Both the position numbers and the translations under genes were made by a program. From NCBI GenBank assembly GCA_022577435.1, contig JAKOON010000006.1, forward strand, positions 2,977,001-3,041,000: DNA of 64,000 nt. The letters are read 5' to 3'. Below the pieces are notes generated by a model. The model was not told the origin of the DNA. It saw nothing but the letters and a program-made list of their open reading frames with translations, and ran no database searches. Position 1 is the first letter of the stretch, and the number at the start of each line of letters is the position of its first letter. The DNA comes from Embiotoca jacksoni (lineage: Eukaryota; Chordata; Actinopteri; Embiotocidae). This document shows positions 25,701-38,491 of this stretch, piece by piece.

Positions 25701-28700
25701 GACGGTTCATGTTGTGAATTACAAACTCACTGAACTGTGTTTAGACATTTACGAACATAAAATGCATCATACATTTCTGATAGATATCGCATTAAAATTA
25801 TGTTTCATTGTGTTTACATGCCTGTTGCTTTAGCTCCTCTGTGTTCATCTGATCATTTACTTGTATGTGTTTATGTAATGTAAAGTGAGGAAATGAGATC
25901 CAATCACAGGTGGTCACTGGAGATGCACGTGGAGAGGTGTGATGAAGCCAGGTGTGCACCTAAAGCTGGCCACTTGTCATCACATCAAACAGGCCGAATA
26001 ATAATGCCAGATGTGCCAAGGGCCTCTGGGTTTTGTTGTGCAGTGGAGAAAATTGAGGTAAGATTACTTAACACATTATAACCGCAACAGAGCACGCAAA
26101 AAAAGTCACACTGTTGCACATGCAGACACATAAGAATACACACTGACTTGATTTTGTGCAATTTGGAGAGGTCTGGATTGAGACTGGTGAACTTCTGGGC
26201 GAGCTTCCAGACAGTGATGATGAAGAAAAGAGCATTCAGGATAATGATGAAGCACACGGGGCCGTAGAAGCTCCAAATGAGGCCATCTTTCAGAGACAGC
26301 CAGCAGCTACATTTGGGAGGAAGGAAACTCTTGTCAACAAACAGGTCTGCCTTTCCTCACCGACATAGATAACCGCACGTGTGTCTATAATCCACTGATG
26401 TCATGACTATGACGCAGACACACATGCACAAAGACACAAACTTCCTCTGTCTCCGTCTCTTATTTGCTCTCTATACACAACAAACAAGCAATTTCCACCA
26501 ACTTAACGCTTTCTTTGCACACTTACTGTTCTGCAGTGCCGTAGTGCTTTGGTCTAATGATGGCAGATATAATGACGATAGCAAGAGGTACACCGTAGCC
26601 GGTGACATATAGGTAGAGGGGCCGAATGGTGGCATTGAACACCAGGACGACCATACGGTACAGCTGCACGCCTTCCAACAGCATCCAGGAGAAAACGCCC
26701 AGGAAGTAGTAGTGGAGCATCGCTGCAACGAACCTGCAGCCGCCCTGTAATGTGACACGTGGAGAGAGAACAGATCAGAGAGGATGCTGTCACTGCAGTA
26801 AACTGATTAAGACAATCCTTGGAATAGCAACTATTATTATTGTTATTATTATTATCGATCATCTTGATGTCAATTAGATTACACTCATACTGATTAATTT
26901 AAGACGTACAAGTAGAACATCGTTAAAAGTCCTGTTTACAAAATGTATTAAGTAAAAACATGTCATTTATATTGTTAATCAAATACAAAAATTACTGAAT
27001 TATAACTATTGATTGTGATGTTTTAGCAATAATTTAATATTGTAGCATGTTGGAGGTAATTTTACTTAAAGGTAAAATATGTAAGATTAAGGCCCAGTTC
27101 GTAATACCACGTTGTACGTTAAGAGGAGGCAGAAAGTCACTGTAGCGTCTAGGTAGTCTGTCCTCAGTCTGACTGTCAAAGTGTCTGCTGTCTGGTCCTA
27201 TTGTGTCCTACAGTTTATTTGGCTGTTGAGCCCGTTGAGGTGCGCAGTGGTATTACAAGATGACGCAGGACGGAGCTATCTGGTTAGCATGCTAAATTCA
27301 GTAGAAATCTTTGCAACACAATACATAGACGTCTTTCATACGTTAAAACTGCTACTTCCTCGGCTTATTTGTTCATTTTGGTTCATTTTTAAATGTTATA
27401 AACGAGAAAGGAAACTGCTCTGAATTTATAAAAAGGCAAAATCTTGATCAACAAAGTAACAACTGTATTAATAGATGTATGAAGTTGCATAAAATATAGT
27501 ACAAGTTCCCCAGAACTGTATTGCTGATAAGCAGGTATTTTTGTTTTCTGCTACTAACAAACTTCCCTTTTGTCATTTTGTGCTTTTCAGCTCTAATGTT
27601 GTCTGAAAAAGTTTCGAACAACATTTTGTTCCCTTTTTTTTTTTCCCCTCAGCAAAATTCCAGCTTTATTCTGTTGTAAAATTAGATACGAAGAGTTTGA
27701 GCTTTAATAGAAGAAGGCCCTGCTTTTTAGTAAGTGAAGATCAGTGTCATGTTAACCCTGGTTTAACGCAGATTCTCCAGTGGGCTATAGCTTCCACTCC
27801 TCTGTGGCAAGGGATGTTGTTGTGAGCATATAGTTAGCAAATAAAGATTTAGCTACCAGCATCAGTCATGGTGTTCTTAATATTTTAAGATGGGCAAGAA
27901 ACGCCCCAATGAGAAGAACAGGTCAACTAATTGTAACTATCAAATTACGTTCTTATTAGGGAAAAGGTTAAAAGTGAAATTAGTGCAGTTCATGTGACTA
28001 AAGTGTACTTTTTACAAACATACCACTGGTGTGGTTTTCGAAATGCCAGCCAGGAAGATGAGGTCGGCCATGAAGAGGCAGATACAGAGGTGCAGGTGGA
28101 TGGTGGTGCGGGTCCCTTGTATGGAGCGGCAGAAATTGAACGTCAGGATGCAGAGTACCAGACACACCAGAGAGAGGGCCAGCCCCATCTTGGTCACCAA
28201 CAAGAGCCCAAAGGTGTGCTAGAAGAGAAGACACGTCAAGGTCCCGATGTGAAACCTTATGGGTTAGTTTTGCAGGTGAAAGGTTGAGAGAGACAAAGAG
28301 ACAAGCAAGTTCATTGTACATTATACTTTCATTAGTAAAGCTACACCATCTCCTGAGCAGCCGAGAAGTTTTGGAAATATCTGTTTTTTACATGATAAAT
28401 AATGTCTAACCAGTTCGTCAGTAGCTAGCAGGTAGCAAATAGTGTTTTGTTTTTTTTTATCAAGGTTTTTTTTAATGTTTTTTTTTCTTTGCTAAAAACA
28501 GTATATAGTTTACAATATGTGTTGTAATTTCAAGTTATGTTCTTTTAAAATGATAGTTTTTTTATACCTCTGAAGTACATCTTTAATCTGCAAATGGTCC
28601 AAAATGACCCATGCGAAAACCAAACTGGTGTCATGGCAAAGCCTGTAATACACCTTTCATTCCACTAGGTTACTGTGTTAGTGTCACGCTTTATTACGCC

Positions 28701-31700
28701 AATGATGTAAAACAAACAAAAAAGGTGCTGCACGTTTAGGCACCAAAAAATACACAGTTTAGGTTCAGGAAAAAGTCATGGTTTGGATAAAATGTAATTT
28801 ACTTACTTAAAAGAAATCCATGTTGACTTTTGAAAGCTATTTTTGATGATGTTGTTCACCAATAATACTTCCGACTAAATGTCTATGTGAAATGGACCTT
28901 GTATTTAGCTGTGAATGTTTGTCTTACCTCCATAGGGTAAAGGGCCATGAGCACCGCGAAGCTGCTCAGATGTTCACATGTACACACAGTGTGTGTGGCA
29001 TTGGAGTGCTGCTGATCGCAACCATCTGTGGACCAGGCCCCCCTCTCATTCCAGTATGCACAGATGTACTTCACCTCAGAGGACTCCTCTAAGTCCTAGT
29101 ATACAAACAAAACCAAAGACAGGCTGTATGTTTTATTTGTATCTTCTTATTGTTTTGACTGTAAGAATCAAAAGAAGTAACACACTGGTCAAAGTCGGAG
29201 CAGTGAAAGGACTTTAGCTCAGGTGGGACTACCTGTAGATGTCTGAGGGTGATGTTGACCAAGCTGTTCAGTTTCTGAGTGGATGGATTGGAGACCACAA
29301 CAGACACAACCCTAGAGAAGACCTGGAAGGAGGGATCTACATCGTCTCTTTCATGTCCTTTAAGCTCCTCAAATGACTTGTTCACAGATATCGCAAGATT
29401 CTTGTAGCTCAACAGGGCAGCCAGAGCAAAACCTGCAAAAGACAATCAGAGTGTGATTCTGTTATAGGAGAAGAGAAGAGAAGAGAAGAGAAGAGAAGAG
29501 AAGAGAAGAGAAGAGAAGAGAAGAGAAGAGAAGAGAAGAGAAGAGAAGAGAAGAGAAGAGAAGAGAAGAGAAGAGAAGAGAAGAGAAGAGAAGAGAAGAG
29601 AAGAGAAGAGGTTTACCAGGATATGTTCCCGTCCCAGCTGCAGTTGTCCAGTCAGTGTTGAGAGAAGCGTTTTCATTGGTCAAATAGATTGGTCCTGTGG
29701 GTCGGGTTTTCCCCCTTTGAACAGCAATCTCTGCCTCTATTCAAGAAACAAATCCATTTCAAATGGTAAACTCCCACTTTGCACAGTTGATGTTCATCAT
29801 CATCATCATCATACAGGGAAATGGAGCTTATTTTTAGATGTGCAGATGTGAGTTCAAACATCTTACCTGTCTCTGCGGTGTCTATCGGGGTGCGGTCTCT
29901 TTTGAGCTGAGGACCAATGAGTAAAATAGAGTTCTCCACTGTAGTGAGCAGCTCGCTCACACCTTCACTGCTTTCCGGGAGTCCAGGGGACAGAATCCCA
30001 TCAGTCGCTGTGAGAAGGTTCTGTTCAAGATGCAGGACACAGAAGCGGGAGTGAGAATACAATACGTGTTTACATGTGGTGTAAGAATACGTGTGTATTG
30101 AATCTTTTTCTGACCTCCAGTAGTGCTTCTCCATTAGCCTTCCATTCACCATCCCCACTCGGGTTAGACAGAGCCAAACAGCTGTTTCTCATCATGGACA
30201 ATATGTTTGCCAGGACTCCAAGCGACTGGGAGACAGTAAGAGAGAGAATAATGGGACTGTTCAGCTTGCCCTATGCTAAAGTTCATGTATAGTCAACCCT
30301 GCAGGGCCATAGGGGGGTCTAGTAAAAGAGAAAGGCTCTTTTGTAGGATACTGGACCCTGGATTGTTGGCCAATAACAAACACTGACCTCTGACCTGCCT
30401 AAATGTAGACAACAGGGACAATCAACACACTATAGGAGCTCATTACATTTACTATATGTCTGAATGTTGCAGTTGGTCCAATTTGCTATTTATTCTTTAT
30501 TATTCATCGTGAATTATTTTGTATCCAAACATGAAACGTACCTGTGCCGACCCGCCGAATCTGTCACAGTTGAGCTCTAGATGAAACAGAGTGAAACATC
30601 AGATCATGATCACACCTGTTGATACCAGACTACAGGCATGCAGTTAAAGCAGAGGAGTGTGATGGGATCTTCATTGCAAAGCAGCAGCACCGAACAGAAA
30701 CTCATCAACATCATCTTGTGAGACATAGACACGACAGATCATGTGGAATCAGATTATTCAACACAGAAAGTAGAGCAAAAAGGAAACTGAGGTTCAAACC
30801 AGAAAGTAACACTTCAGAGCTGTCATGTTTAGACAGTGTTGCATTCGGAGGAAGCAATAAATTACATTTCATCTCTTCTCTGCAATAACATGCGTGTGAG
30901 GGTGCAAGTAAAAACTGGGACACCGCAAATACAAGGACGTCTGTGTTAGGAAGTTAATGCAATGAGGGTGTAAGTTGAGTTAGCTGCTTCATATGAGGAA
31001 GTAAAAGCCATGAAATGCGCATTTTATGTGAAATGGTGGATAATTCAGACTCACCTGAGCATGGTGTCCTTTCGTTGCCATAATTGGTGTATCCTTGCTC
31101 ACAAATGCACACGTAACTCCCGTTAATATTCTTACATGCTCCTTGTCTTCCACACAGGTCTTCTTCTTTCATTTGAGCTTCATTGCATTCATCTACATCT
31201 ATGTGGGGATAGAAAGCAGAGGCATAAGTAATATTTGACATTCCTCCAGAGACGTGCAACTTTTCTTTTGCTCATTTGTAAAAAGAAGATGATCTTTATT
31301 TGTTAGTCTAATTTCATGTTTAAAGGAATAGCTTTACTGTCTGCCTTTGATGGGGCAGAAAGAAACAAATCTGATTATAGAAGGTATTTCTCTGGGCTAT
31401 AATGGAATAAACATCAGTACAATGTAATCACAGTCATGTGAGTCTCTTCGTGCCGGAAAAGGGATCTTAAAGACGCTTGTGAAATTTCCCGGCAAACAGT
31501 GTCGTGAGATGTTTTGTTGTTGTGCCATTTCAGAAGCTGTAATTAGAGCTGGTAGGAGGCAGGAGATGGCTTTGTGTATCAGGTCCGAGTACACGGTGTT
31601 GTAATAGGTGAATCATGATGAAACAAAAGCATGTATGACCGTTGCAAGATCAGTTCAGAGTGAAACAGAGTGAAACATCAGATCATGATCACACCTGTTG

Positions 31701-33422
31701 ATACCAGACTACAGGCATGCAGTTAAAGCAGAGGAGTGTGATGGGATCTTCATTGCAAAGCAGCAGCACCGAACAGAAACTCATCAACATCATCTTGTGA
31801 GACATAGACACGACAGATCATGTGGAATCAGATTATTCAACACAGAAAGTAGAGCAAAAAGGAAACTGAGGTTCAAACCAGAAAGTAACACTTCAGAGCT
31901 GTCATGTTTAGACAGTGTTGCATTCGGAGGAAGCAATAAATTACATTTCATCTCTTCTCTGCAATAACATGCGTGTGAGGGTGCAAGTAAAAACTGGGAC
32001 ACCGCAAATACAAGGACGTCTGTGTTAGGAAGTTAATGCAATGAGGGTGTGAGTTGAGTTAGCTGCTTCATATGAGGAAGTAAAAGCCATGAAATGCGCA
32101 TTTTATGTGAAATGGTGGATAATTCAGACTCACCTGAGCATGGTGTCCTTTCGTTGCCATAATTGGTGTATCCTTGCTCACAAATGCACACGTAACTCCC
32201 GTTAATATTCTTACATGCTCCTTGTCTTCCACACAGGTCTTCTTCCTTCATTTGAGCTTCATTGCATTCATCTACATCTATGTGGGGATAGAAAGCAGAG
32301 GCATAAGTAATATTTGACATTCCTCCAGAGACGTGCAACTTTTCTTTTGCTCATTTGTAAAAAGCAGATGATCTTTATTTGTTAGTCTAATTTCATGTTT
32401 AAAGGAATAGCTTTACTGTCTGCCTTTGATGGGGCAGAAAGAAACAAATCTGATTATAGAAGGTATTTCTCTGGGCTATAATGGAATAAACATCAGTACA
32501 ATGTAATCACAGTCATGTGAGTCTCTTCGTGCCGGAAAAGGGATCTTAAAGACGCTTGTGAAATTTCCCGGCAAACAGTGTCGTGAGATGTTTTGTTGTT
32601 GTGCCATTTCAGAAGCTGTAATTAGAGCTGGTAGGAGGCAGGAGATGGCTTTGTGTATCAAGTCCGAGTACACGGTGTTGTAATAGGTGAATCATGATGA
32701 AACAAAAGCATGTATGACCGTTGCAAGATCAGTTCAGGACCGGCAGATGTTCATTTAGGAAAGGTTCAGTGGGGGAAGAGAAACTATGAGGTCCCAGACT
32801 CTTTCAGAGTTATTCCGCTTTTACTTGGAGGTGAAAAAATTTGCCCATGTCCTTATAAAATCACTACATAATATAAAATATACAAAAAAAATCTATATAT
32901 ACAAAAAAAAAACACATTCTCCCTTCATTTCTATGAAATTATGAGCTATTAAATGCATTCAGGAGCTCTCATGGGTTTTTGCTGCTGCAGCCTTACTTGA
33001 TAAAGTCTGGGAGAAGGTGAAACATATCTCTATCGTTTGAGAAGCAGAAAGAAGTGCAGACACTTTGGTAAACTTTAATTTCCTCTTCCTGCCTGCAAAC
33101 ACCCCCCCCTCACCCCCATGTCTGGCCAGTTGTTCAGTCAGGCCCTATTTTTTCACTAATTAGTTTTTTTTCCATCACTAAAAAGAATAGACATAAAAAG
33201 CACCACTCACCTTCGCAGTTCGGGGCGATGCTGTTGTTTTTGCCATTGACGTACCCAAAATGGCAGGTGCAGTTGAAGCTCCCAATCACGTTAGTGCAGT
33301 TCGCCTTACGACCGCAGATGTTGCCATTACTTTGACACTCATTGACATCTGACAGGAAACCAAGTGAAGGAAGTGTTAAGAGCGACTGGAGGAACATGTC
33401 ATGAATGAACTCTGGTCATACA

Positions 33423-33488
<66 letters not shown>

Positions 33489-36400
33489 CTCACCTTGGCA
33501 CTCTCCGTCCACCGCTGTGAAGTTGGATTCCTCATGAATGTTTATGAATCCCTTTTGACACTGACAGTAGTAGCTGCCATTCGTGTTGAAGCAGATTGTG
33601 TGATTTCCACATCCATTTGCCATGTCTTCACACTCATTAATATCTGTAGGTTCGAGACATAAAACATACAGGTCAATACGTAATAAAACAGTGTTTGCTG
33701 TGACAGTGTTTTTCTCTCTTTAGCTGTTTTTCTCGGAGCTCTACCTCAGAGCTCTTATATGTTTAACCAGTTGCCAAAATTGTGGTGATCTAAGAATTTA
33801 AACCTCTTTTACTGTTGTTTTCATTGTAATCTGCTCTGGATATGAGCTTTACTGCCTAAAATGGAAAGGGGAATGTCTTTAAAAAAAAAAAGTACTTTTA
33901 CTGGTAAACTTCAGTACATGGTATTGCACAATGGCAAAACAATTTGTGTCTAAGAGTTCTTGTCTTGCACATATGTGAAAACAACACAAGAAAACAACAG
34001 AACAGAAAAAAGAGAGAGTTAAAATGATAGGTAATGGCAGATTTACCAACACATTTTTTGTCAGCTAACTTGTGACCTTTGCCACAGTCAGAGGCATTAT
34101 TTCCCAGCACACACACGAGCACTGTAGAGAAGGAGAGAAAGACCAATTAGTTTCATTTCACAATGAATCTCACAGGCCAACAAATCTTACAATGAGAAGA
34201 AATCCACAGTGAGGGCGAAGGGACATTTGAACAGATCAAGTGACTTTCCACTTTACAGATGACGACGAAATATCTGGGAAAATTTGAAACTAATCATGAG
34301 ACCCAGCGCACAGTGGTGGTTCACTTAGACCAACTGAAACTATGCATAACTAATGTCGTCTAATGCGACAGACCTGCAATTTATAGGACCTTTAAAACAA
34401 TTGTTCTATTCAACTTCAAATTCTTTTAGAGAGATGACGATTTAACTTTTTGATCATTTGTATTGTTTTTGAATTGACGTTAGACTAAGTTACTGCCGTT
34501 TGTAAAATGTAGTTGCCTCACTGATATAAACAGCGAGGAGAAAATATCAGAAATATCTCTCGATAATGCAACACAATCAACAAAAGCAAAAAAATATGTT
34601 CTTCATGAAGGTATAAATATCTACAAGGTTTTACAAGCTGTTGTTTTTATGTGGGTGTGCTTATTAAACTACCAAATGAGTGTTTAATGTTTGGTTCTCA
34701 AGAATAATAACACATGCAGTTTTGCTGCTGACCTCATCCACGATTTCTAACAATCACACTTTTTATTCTTATGTCAAAAGATACCTGCAGTGATTTTTAT
34801 ACTTTTCTTAAGGGCTACTTGCTAAAGGGGAATTTTAAGCTACAGAACTACTACTATAGGACTGATAAATGTACCTGAATAAACCCAGCAATGCAGTAAA
34901 ACTATCAAAACGTCGAGAGTAACTTATGATAAAGGTTTGGACAGCGTATGACACTCCTCCATCACCACCAATGCTCAGTATGTTCAAATATTCCACAAGG
35001 TAGCTGTCACAGCTCCTAAAGCCCTTGTCAAGTATAATAACTGAAATTTTGGGCTTACGATGCTGAACATAAAAGTGGGAACATGGATTTTACTCTGTCT
35101 GATGTTCCTCTATAGGCCTACACGCAGTCTGAACAAATTTCCACAAAACCGACGTTCCCATTTGCCTCCACTGTACTCTGTGCTTCATGCTGAATAAATG
35201 CAGGCATGCTAACACGTTGAGCAAATGCGGTGAACACAGAACATAGTGTGACCTACGTCAGTCACATTTCTCTCACCAATGAGTCACCGATAAGGCAGAA
35301 AACAGCATCACGTACACATGGTGTTTAATATTCCCAGATCCCTCGTCTGTGTTTCCCTCCTTCGGTCACAAAGAGCCTTCTGTTGTTGTGTGATGAGGCA
35401 GCAACCCCACAGCAAAACCACAGTTTGACAGCGACAGTGAGTGTGTGGAACAGTGTGACTACTTATAGGATGAAATAACCGTGGATATAGAAACAAGGCC
35501 TGAATGTACTCAAAGAGTAACTTTATCCTCCGCTCACAGCCGACTTTAGTGCACAGCGGTAAATGAGAACAGTTGTGTGTCTCCTACACTGCTCTCACTG
35601 TATGTCTCTTTTTCTTCATATTTCTTTCTAAACTGTAAGCTGCATCTCGATCTGTCTCTCTTCCTGCTGACAGAGCTCGCGTTCACTAATAAAAGACAGA
35701 AACATGTCTTTTCAACATGTTCCTGCAGTTTTTTGTTTGAGCTTCTCTATGCAGATTGTTGTATGCACAGAGTTTGACACTTTAAAGGCTGTTCTCACAA
35801 TCATCTGCTGAAAGTGCAGTTTAGGTTAGGTTAGGTAGTTACTTTATTAATCCCTGAGGGGAATTTTGTTTTTTTTATTTTTTGTTTTTTTTAGGTTAGG
35901 TAGTTTCTCTGTGCTTGGTGAAAATCTGGTTTAAAGGTGCGGCCCTATGAGCACGATTTGTGACATCACAACTAGTTTGGATTTAGTATTTAATTCATAG
36001 AAGTGTGCTGTGAGAAAACAGAGGCCTCCAGAGCACAAACACTGAGAATGGACTTGTGAAGTAAGAGATATCTCGTGTCCAGTTAAACTTTTTAAAATGA
36101 AATATACTTGTATATTCTGTAACTTTTGATGGTGGAGATCTAATTTTAAGAAGTTTAATGAGATGATTGAACTTCACATTTCCGTTCCAAGCAGAAGATT
36201 TTTAATACACATTATGAGGAGGGCATCGTTAAACCGGTCTGTTAACCTTTGAAAAAAATAGGTCGTTTTATTTTTGTTTGTTGTTGCCATAATGCTCAAT
36301 TATTGATCACTTATAAAACAAATCAGTTTTTGTTTGACATCCTAATATTATATAGGAACTGAGACTCAGGCACATCACATGCAGCCGTTCTGCTGTAGTC

Positions 36401-38045
36401 TAACAAAGCATTTGACACAGCACTTTTATGATCTAAAGAAAAAAAGCATGACTGGTGCCTGACATTGTGCACACACAATGCAATAGGCTCTAAATTCAAC
36501 ACACATATTATCATCTTATAAAGTTGTCAAAAGTAATTTATCAGCCAGCAGTTTTCTTTTTACACATTTCCAGCAGACACATAACAACATGAGCATTCAT
36601 CTGGAGTGTTGTCACAGGCAACTTGACAAAGTTGTTATTTACTCTCCTTTTAGATCTGTTTTGGTCTCCACCGACTCCCGGGGGAAACATTAGACTGTTT
36701 AGCTGACAAATTTACCATTACATCACAATATCAGAGAGTAGCATGTGAATGTGTTGCTACATTCTCGTCACAAGATGGTGGTATGTGGTGAGCCCATTAG
36801 TGGTTTTGTCTTACTTTTGTCACTGCCGACAAACGAGGTTGATGAGAGTAGTTCAAACCAAAAACCATGAAACTGTGAGCCAGAATTAAACCAAAACCAA
36901 AACTGCCCTGAAGCAAAGTGGTAAACTGCAGTCACAGGTGATAATTCCTCTACTGTTATACTGAGCACCAAACAAGCAATACACAATTCACAATTCCTGT
37001 GAAAAGAAAACCAAAGAGTGATGTGATCAAGGACTAAAACGTCTGCTGGTCAACATACCATGATCTATGACAACTGTGCAAAAACTGACTGAAGAAAAAC
37101 TTTAGTGTGACCTACTGTGGCCTACATTTTCGGACTGAGATAGAGGAACCATTATTCGTGGTGCACCTTCTTGGCACCAGCAGAACAAGGGTACACCTAG
37201 GTTTGTGGTATGATGAAATAGGACTTCCTGCAGTGACTCATTGTGCAATCAGACATCTGCATGCCACAACAGGTCATTCAGGGCCTGGGATTATTTTACT
37301 GTGACCTCCTGAGGATCTGGTCACTCTTAGTGAGGTTTTCAGTCAATCTGACTTCCTTCTACAACCACCAGAAAACACAGCTGCAGGCCAGTGTTCACTT
37401 TAGTAGTTATGGCTCTTTACAATTAAAAAAATATATATTTTGACAAGTTACTAATGTTTATTTTTATATGATACATTGATTTAAAAAAAAAAAAAAATGA
37501 ACGTGAGAACTTCCATAACTTTACGAGATATTTGTCAAATTAACAAAAACATAGTGTATTTAGAGTATTACACTCAAATTTAACAGTTTCATCTATTAAA
37601 TGAAATATATATCATTGTGCAACTACATTGAATTTGTAATTTTTCTTTTAGTTTTCTGTTTAAAAAATGGAAATGTAATATATATTGAAAGATACAGGAT
37701 GTCCATGTTATTTTATTTTTTTTATCAGACACATAAATTCACAGCTGACTTTTGTAATTATATTGATATTAAGTCTTTAAAATATAAATATTTCTCTTTC
37801 TTTAAACAGAATATTCAAGGATATGACATTATTTTACAGATTCAAATAGGAAACTGCATCCGATAAAATAAAGAAGTACATTGACCAACTTATCAGAAGA
37901 TTTCTAAACTTCCCTATACTTTTTATCGTTTGTCAGCCTTTACACACCCACCCAGTCACATACACTCACACACACATGTGCGCAGACACATTGAGCTCTC
38001 ATTGATAGACTTACCAAGAATAAGCAGCTCCTTCCCAAACTCCAT
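22729..38045 (-). CDS. adgre5: adhesion G-protein-coupled receptor, ADGRE5/CD97-like
   Basis: Eighteen coding exons join in phase to 784 codons: 38045-38015, 34121-34047, 33643-33494, 33348-33211, 32277-32134, 31198-31055, 30576-30542, 30225-30115, 30020-29867, 29736-29617, 29432-29233, 29095-28928, 28218-28024, 26744-26527, 26306-26148, 24173-24005, 23805-23704 and 22770-22729. Exons 1-2 give a signal peptide (MEFGKELLIL then VLVCVLG) and a short Cys-rich start. Exons 3-6 each encode one calcium-binding EGF domain (DINEC, DVNEC, DVDEC, DVDEC). Exons 7-12 are the GAIN region, ending in the autoproteolysis site CTCEHL|SSFAVLMAL. Exons 13-16 carry the seven membrane segments. The tail ends HTGESQI, a possible PDZ ligand. 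Family members are adhesion receptors on leukocytes and other cells, activated by the tethered peptide after the cleavage site. ADGRE5 is favoured over other ADGRE genes by the EGF number and by slc27a1 nearby; the orthology is inference. Exons 5 and 6 are a tandem duplicate. Confidence 0.9.
22825..22925. repeat. teleost 'acttaagtaaaagta'-type repeat fragment
   Basis: The text 'aaaatgctccattacaagtaaaagtctggcat' resembles the conserved end of a very common fish repeat. It lies in the last intron of the adgre5-like gene. A related fragment at 23540-23690 may be the other end of the same insertion. Confidence 0.5.
23540..23690. repeat. second fragment of the same repeat family
   Basis: Contains 'attacttttacttcagaacg' and 'gttgagtaagtaaatgtagtaaca', typical of the far end of the repeat noted at 22825-22925. 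Boundaries are not precise. Confidence 0.4.
28640..28830. repeat. probable interspersed repeat in adgre5-like intron 12
   Basis: The text 'gtttaggcaccaaaaaatacacagtttaggttcaggaaaaagtcatggtttgg' resembles a common fish repeat with 'tttaggcaacaaaac...ggttaggtttagg'. Family and limits are not verified. Confidence 0.4.
29467..29610. repeat. (AAGAG)n / (CTCTT)n microsatellite filling adgre5-like intron 10
   Basis: About 28-29 perfect pentanucleotide units. The intron is 29433-29616 (184 nt), so some 78 percent of it is repeat. On the transcribed strand the donor G|GTAAAC is followed at once by CTCTT units. Confidence 0.97.
30582..31660. repeat. tandem duplication unit 1, containing an EGF exon
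   Basis: This 1,079-nt unit repeats directly at 31661-32737. It carries exon 6 of the adgre5-like gene (31055-31198) plus intron on both sides. Its low-coordinate edge lies five bases beyond exon 7 (30542-30576), just inside the upstream intron. Confidence 0.97.
31661..32737. repeat. tandem duplication unit 2, containing the sister EGF exon
   Basis: Offset from unit 1 by exactly 1,079 nt. By eye I find four substitutions: 30972/32051, 31167/32246, 31286/32365 and 31582/32661. Only 31167/32246 lies in the exon (32134-32277), and it is a synonymous Lys codon change. Identity ends at 32737, where unit 2 leads into unique sequence. Confidence 0.97.
33423..33490. repeat. (CA)n microsatellite at the EGF1 exon donor
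   Basis: About 30 CA units. On the coding strand the exon 3 donor reads CAAG|GTGAGTGTGTGCGTGTG, so GT repeat units begin directly after the splice site. Confidence 0.95.
35821..35880. repeat. possible retroelement tail
   Basis: A 'ttaggttaggttagg' run precedes 'actttattaatccctgaggggaattttg', whose complement ('caaaattcccctcagggattaataaagt') looks like the 3' end of a common fish non-LTR element. It lies in intron 1 of the adgre5-like gene. The assignment is from memory and tentative. Confidence 0.4.
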
Positions 38046-38387
38046 TTCAAAGGCGAACGATAGTCCCTCACAGATGACGACCTCACAACTATCAGAACTA
38101 TGAATGAATTGTAAATCTGACAGCTGTCCTGTGACTAAAAGTGTAGGTCCTCTCACAAAAGTTCATGAAATGTATTTCAGATGTACCGTTAGTCCAAAGT
38201 CCATTTAAATCCACAAAGTATTAGATTTAAAAACAAAAATGGATCATTTCAAAGATCTGTCCTTTTTGTCTAGAATATTCAAGTGAGGCAGGAAAAAAAA
38301 CCAACTCAGTAAACCTTCACCAGCTTTCTTTCTCTCAGTTCAGACTCCTGTCTGAGCACGCCTCAACCTCCCTTTGATTCCTCTCTC

Positions 38388-38405
38388 CCGCTCTCTCTCT
38401 CTCTC

Positions 38406-38486
<81 letters not shown>
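38388..38486. repeat. (CT)n microsatellite
   Basis: Long CT run with a few 'cgct' interruptions, about 340 nt upstream of the adgre5-like start codon on its coding strand, where it reads as GA. It may lie in the promoter region. Confidence 0.95.
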
Positions 38487-38491
<5 letters not shown>

